In this document: positions 6,392 through 7,492 of the stretch, piece by piece
Layout of the letters: every line of letters starts with the position of its first letter
How positions within the stretch are numbered: position 1 is the first letter of the stretch
Assembly (NCBI GenBank): GCA_027040785.1
Contig: JALULG010000161.1
Location: forward strand, 1 to 7,492
Direction: 5' to 3'
Length of the DNA: 7,492 bases
Source: a bacterium
GTDB taxonomy: Bacteria; Patescibacteriota; Patescibacteriia; JAACEG01
The notes under the pieces: generated by a model
The model's database searches: none
What the model was told of the DNA's origin: nothing
Seen by the model: only the letters and a program-made list of their open reading frames with translations
Position numbers and translations under genes: made by a program

Positions 6392-7060
6392 TTATTTGTT
6401 TAATTTTTTATGACAAAACCACCAATCAAAGCAGTCGTTTTGTTTTTTTCTTTTTTGAGCGATTTTTTCATCACTTGCCGGAGGAATAATAACATTGTCT
6501 CCGATCAATTCATTGTTTGGCCAATTTTCCGGCATAGCCATTTTTGTTTTATCGGAAGTTTGAAGGGCTTTTACGGTTCTAAGTATTTCATCTACGTTTC
6601 TGCCAACTTCTTGCGGATAATAAATGATTGTTCTGATAACCCCTTTATCATCTACGATGAAAACCGCTCTGACTGTGTTGGTTCCTTTGCCGGGATGTAT
6701 CATTCCCAATTCATCGGCAACCAAGCCCATATCATCGGCAATAATTGGAAATTTGATTTCCTCGTTTAAATTTTCTTTTATCCATTCTGTCCATTTAATA
6801 TGAGAAAAAACTTGGTCAATAGATAGACCGATTAATTCGGTATTTAAATCTTTAAATTTTTTATATCTTTTATTAAAAGCAACGAATTCAGTGGTGCAAA
6901 CCGGAGTAAAATCAGCCGGATGAGAAAACAAAACAAACCATTTACCTTTAAAATCTTTGGGTAAATTTATTGTTCCGTGAGTGGTTTGGACTTCAAGCGA
7001 AGGAAAGTTTTCTCCGATCAAAGGAAGTCCGATTGGATTAAATTCTTGTTCGTTTTCCAT
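6392..7060 (-). CDS. Peroxiredoxin, Prx6/archaeal thioredoxin-peroxidase type
   Basis: A 222-residue thiol peroxidase that reduces hydrogen peroxide and organic hydroperoxides. The thioredoxin fold begins with FSHPADFTPVCTTEF, where C55 is the peroxidatic cysteine in the PxxxTxxC motif. DDKGVIRTIIYYPQEVGRNVDEILR is typical of the Prx6 subfamily, with its extended C-terminal dimerisation domain. The tail CFDWWFC (C210 and C216) matches the two C-terminal cysteines, spaced by six, of archaeal enzymes such as Aeropyrum TPX, which act as resolving cysteines. It is therefore probably functionally 2-Cys. It is the first of the three tightly linked genes (prx, rbr, dfx) and lies 64 bases downstream of the perR-like stop. 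It could start its own transcript or be read through from perR. An inverted repeat at 7080-7106 lies in the leader. No Shine-Dalgarno sequence is seen. Confidence 0.95.
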   Translation of the reverse strand: MENEQEFNPIGLPLIGENFPSLEVQTTHGTINLPKDFKGKWFVLFSHPADFTPVCTTEFVAFNKRYKKFKDLNTELIGLSIDQVFSHIKWTEWIKENLNEEIKFPIIADDMGLVADELGMIHPGKGTNTVRAVFIVDDKGVIRTIIYYPQEVGRNVDEILRTVKALQTSDKTKMAMPENWPNNELIGDNVIIPPASDEKIAQKRKKQNDCFDWWFCHKKLNK

Positions 7061-7079
7061 ATTATTTTGTTTTCTTGCG

Positions 7080-7106
7080 CTTATCTTTCATTTTTTAAAA
7101 GATAAG
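7080..7106 (-). promoter_or_regulatory. Inverted repeat in the perR-prx gap, possible operator or leader hairpin
   Basis: CTTATCTTT (7080-7088) and AAAGATAAG (7098-7106) are perfect 9-base inverted repeats around a 9-base spacer, 19 bases before the peroxiredoxin ATG. No T run follows on the minus strand, so this is not a terminator for perR. It does not match the classical PerR box (7-1-7, TTATAAT-type). An operator for the neighbouring Fur-family regulator is a guess from position. No convincing promoter was found in this gap; TTGTAC at 7112-7107 has no good -10 partner. Confidence 0.4.
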
Positions 7107-7116
7107 TACAAACTTA

Positions 7117-7132
7117 TTAATTAATTAATTAA
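7117..7132. repeat. Tetranucleotide repeat (TTAA)4
   Basis: Four tandem TTAA units cover the last codons and the stop of the perR-like gene. The tract is self-complementary and could vary by slippage. Losing or gaining a unit would alter only the terminal residues or the gap before the peroxiredoxin gene. Confidence 0.6.
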
Positions 7133-7492
7133 TTTTTAAACATTTTTTGCAAATCCCAAAAATACAAAGCTCATATTTTTTGATTTTTCCCAAATCTTGA
7201 GCTTTTTTAAGAATATGATCAATTTTTATTTCTTTTTTATTTTCAAAAATATCATAAACATGACCGCATCTTTGACAAATAAAATGATAATGAGTGGACA
7301 TATCGGCATCAAATCTTTTAGGGTCGCCCGGGATAACTCTAATCATTTCTTTTTCCGCAAAAGAAGTCAGATTGCGATAGACCGTTCCCAAACTGATGCG
7401 AGGCAGTATTTTTTTAACTTCATTGTAAACCTCTTCGGCGGTAGGGTGGCTGGTAACGCTTTTTAAATAATCTAAAATAATTTGTTTTTGAT
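7125..7492 (-). CDS. perR: Fur-family regulator, PerR-like (N-terminus beyond the window end)
   Basis: A DNA-binding repressor that likely senses peroxide through bound iron or manganese. 121 codons are visible, and the frame is open at base 7492, with only about 10-15 N-terminal residues missing. The winged helix includes SHPTAEEVYNEV and ISLGTVYRNL. The regulatory metal ligands of Bacillus PerR all have counterparts: His in SHPTAEE, Asp in RFD, both His of THYH and the Asp in CGHVYD. That last position is Asp in PerR and Glu in Fur, which favours peroxide sensing. The structural zinc site is CQRC plus the C-terminal CKKC. A TTG at 7391 could be read as a start, but it is the Leu of ISLGTVYRNL and lies inside the domain. 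It is encoded just upstream of and in the same direction as peroxiredoxin, rubrerythrin and superoxide reductase, its likely targets. Direct binding is not shown. Confidence 0.93.
   Translation of the reverse strand, partial: QKQIILDYLKSVTSHPTAEEVYNEVKKILPRISLGTVYRNLTSFAEKEMIRVIPGDPKRFDADMSTHYHFICQRCGHVYDIFENKKEIKIDHILKKAQDLGKIKKYELCIFGICKKCLKIN

Noticed and set aside
6410..6769. Plus-strand open frames opposite peroxiredoxin (6410-6769) and opposite perR (7197-7466)
   Set aside because: They are antisense to confident genes and have no domain-like content.
7125..7391. Short 88-residue protein starting at TTG 7391
   Set aside because: The frame continues upstream to the window end with clear Fur-family winged-helix sequence (SHPTAEEVYNEV, ISLGTVYRNL). 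The TTG is an internal leucine.

Overview
The window is AT-rich, densely packed bacterial DNA. All five complete genes and the partial gene whose 3' end is visible end in TAA. None has a recognisable Shine-Dalgarno sequence, and where promoters can be seen the leaders are short. The standard code leaves every frame open. Together with the anaerobe-type oxygen defence genes, this suggests an uncultivated, small-genome bacterium of the Patescibacteria/CPR (Parcubacteria-like) kind. That placement is an inference from style, not from a marker gene.

Layout: the 5' end (1-243, minus strand) holds the start of a mannose-1-phosphate guanylyltransferase gene (manC). Divergent from it is an MscS-family mechanosensitive channel gene (362-1444, plus). 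Next comes a 338-base stretch without a protein gene (1445-1782). It is not empty: it holds a perfect DnaA-box 9-mer, a strong sigma70-type promoter, a roughly 225-nt RNA with very extensive interleaved complementarity (a large predicted pseudoknot) and an intrinsic terminator. The promoter of the next gene overlaps the terminator's T run. That gene is dnaE (1783-5340, plus), the replicative DNA polymerase III alpha subunit, with an apparently complete PHP metal site. A perfect-palindrome terminator (5382-5409) separates dnaE from convergent minus-strand genes.

The right third, read on the minus strand, is a peroxide/superoxide defence cluster: perR-like regulator (partial, 7125 to beyond the window end), 1-Cys/archaeal-type peroxiredoxin (6392-7060), rubrerythrin (5812-6387) and desulfoferrodoxin/superoxide reductase (5430-5810). 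The last three are spaced by 4 and 1 bases and must be co-transcribed. Superoxide reductase turns superoxide into peroxide, which rubrerythrin and the peroxiredoxin can then reduce, and the Fur-family regulator is the likely sensor. This is a coherent detoxification unit for an anaerobe exposed to oxygen.

The item most worth follow-up is the orphan structured RNA at about 1504-1728. I recognise no known family in it.
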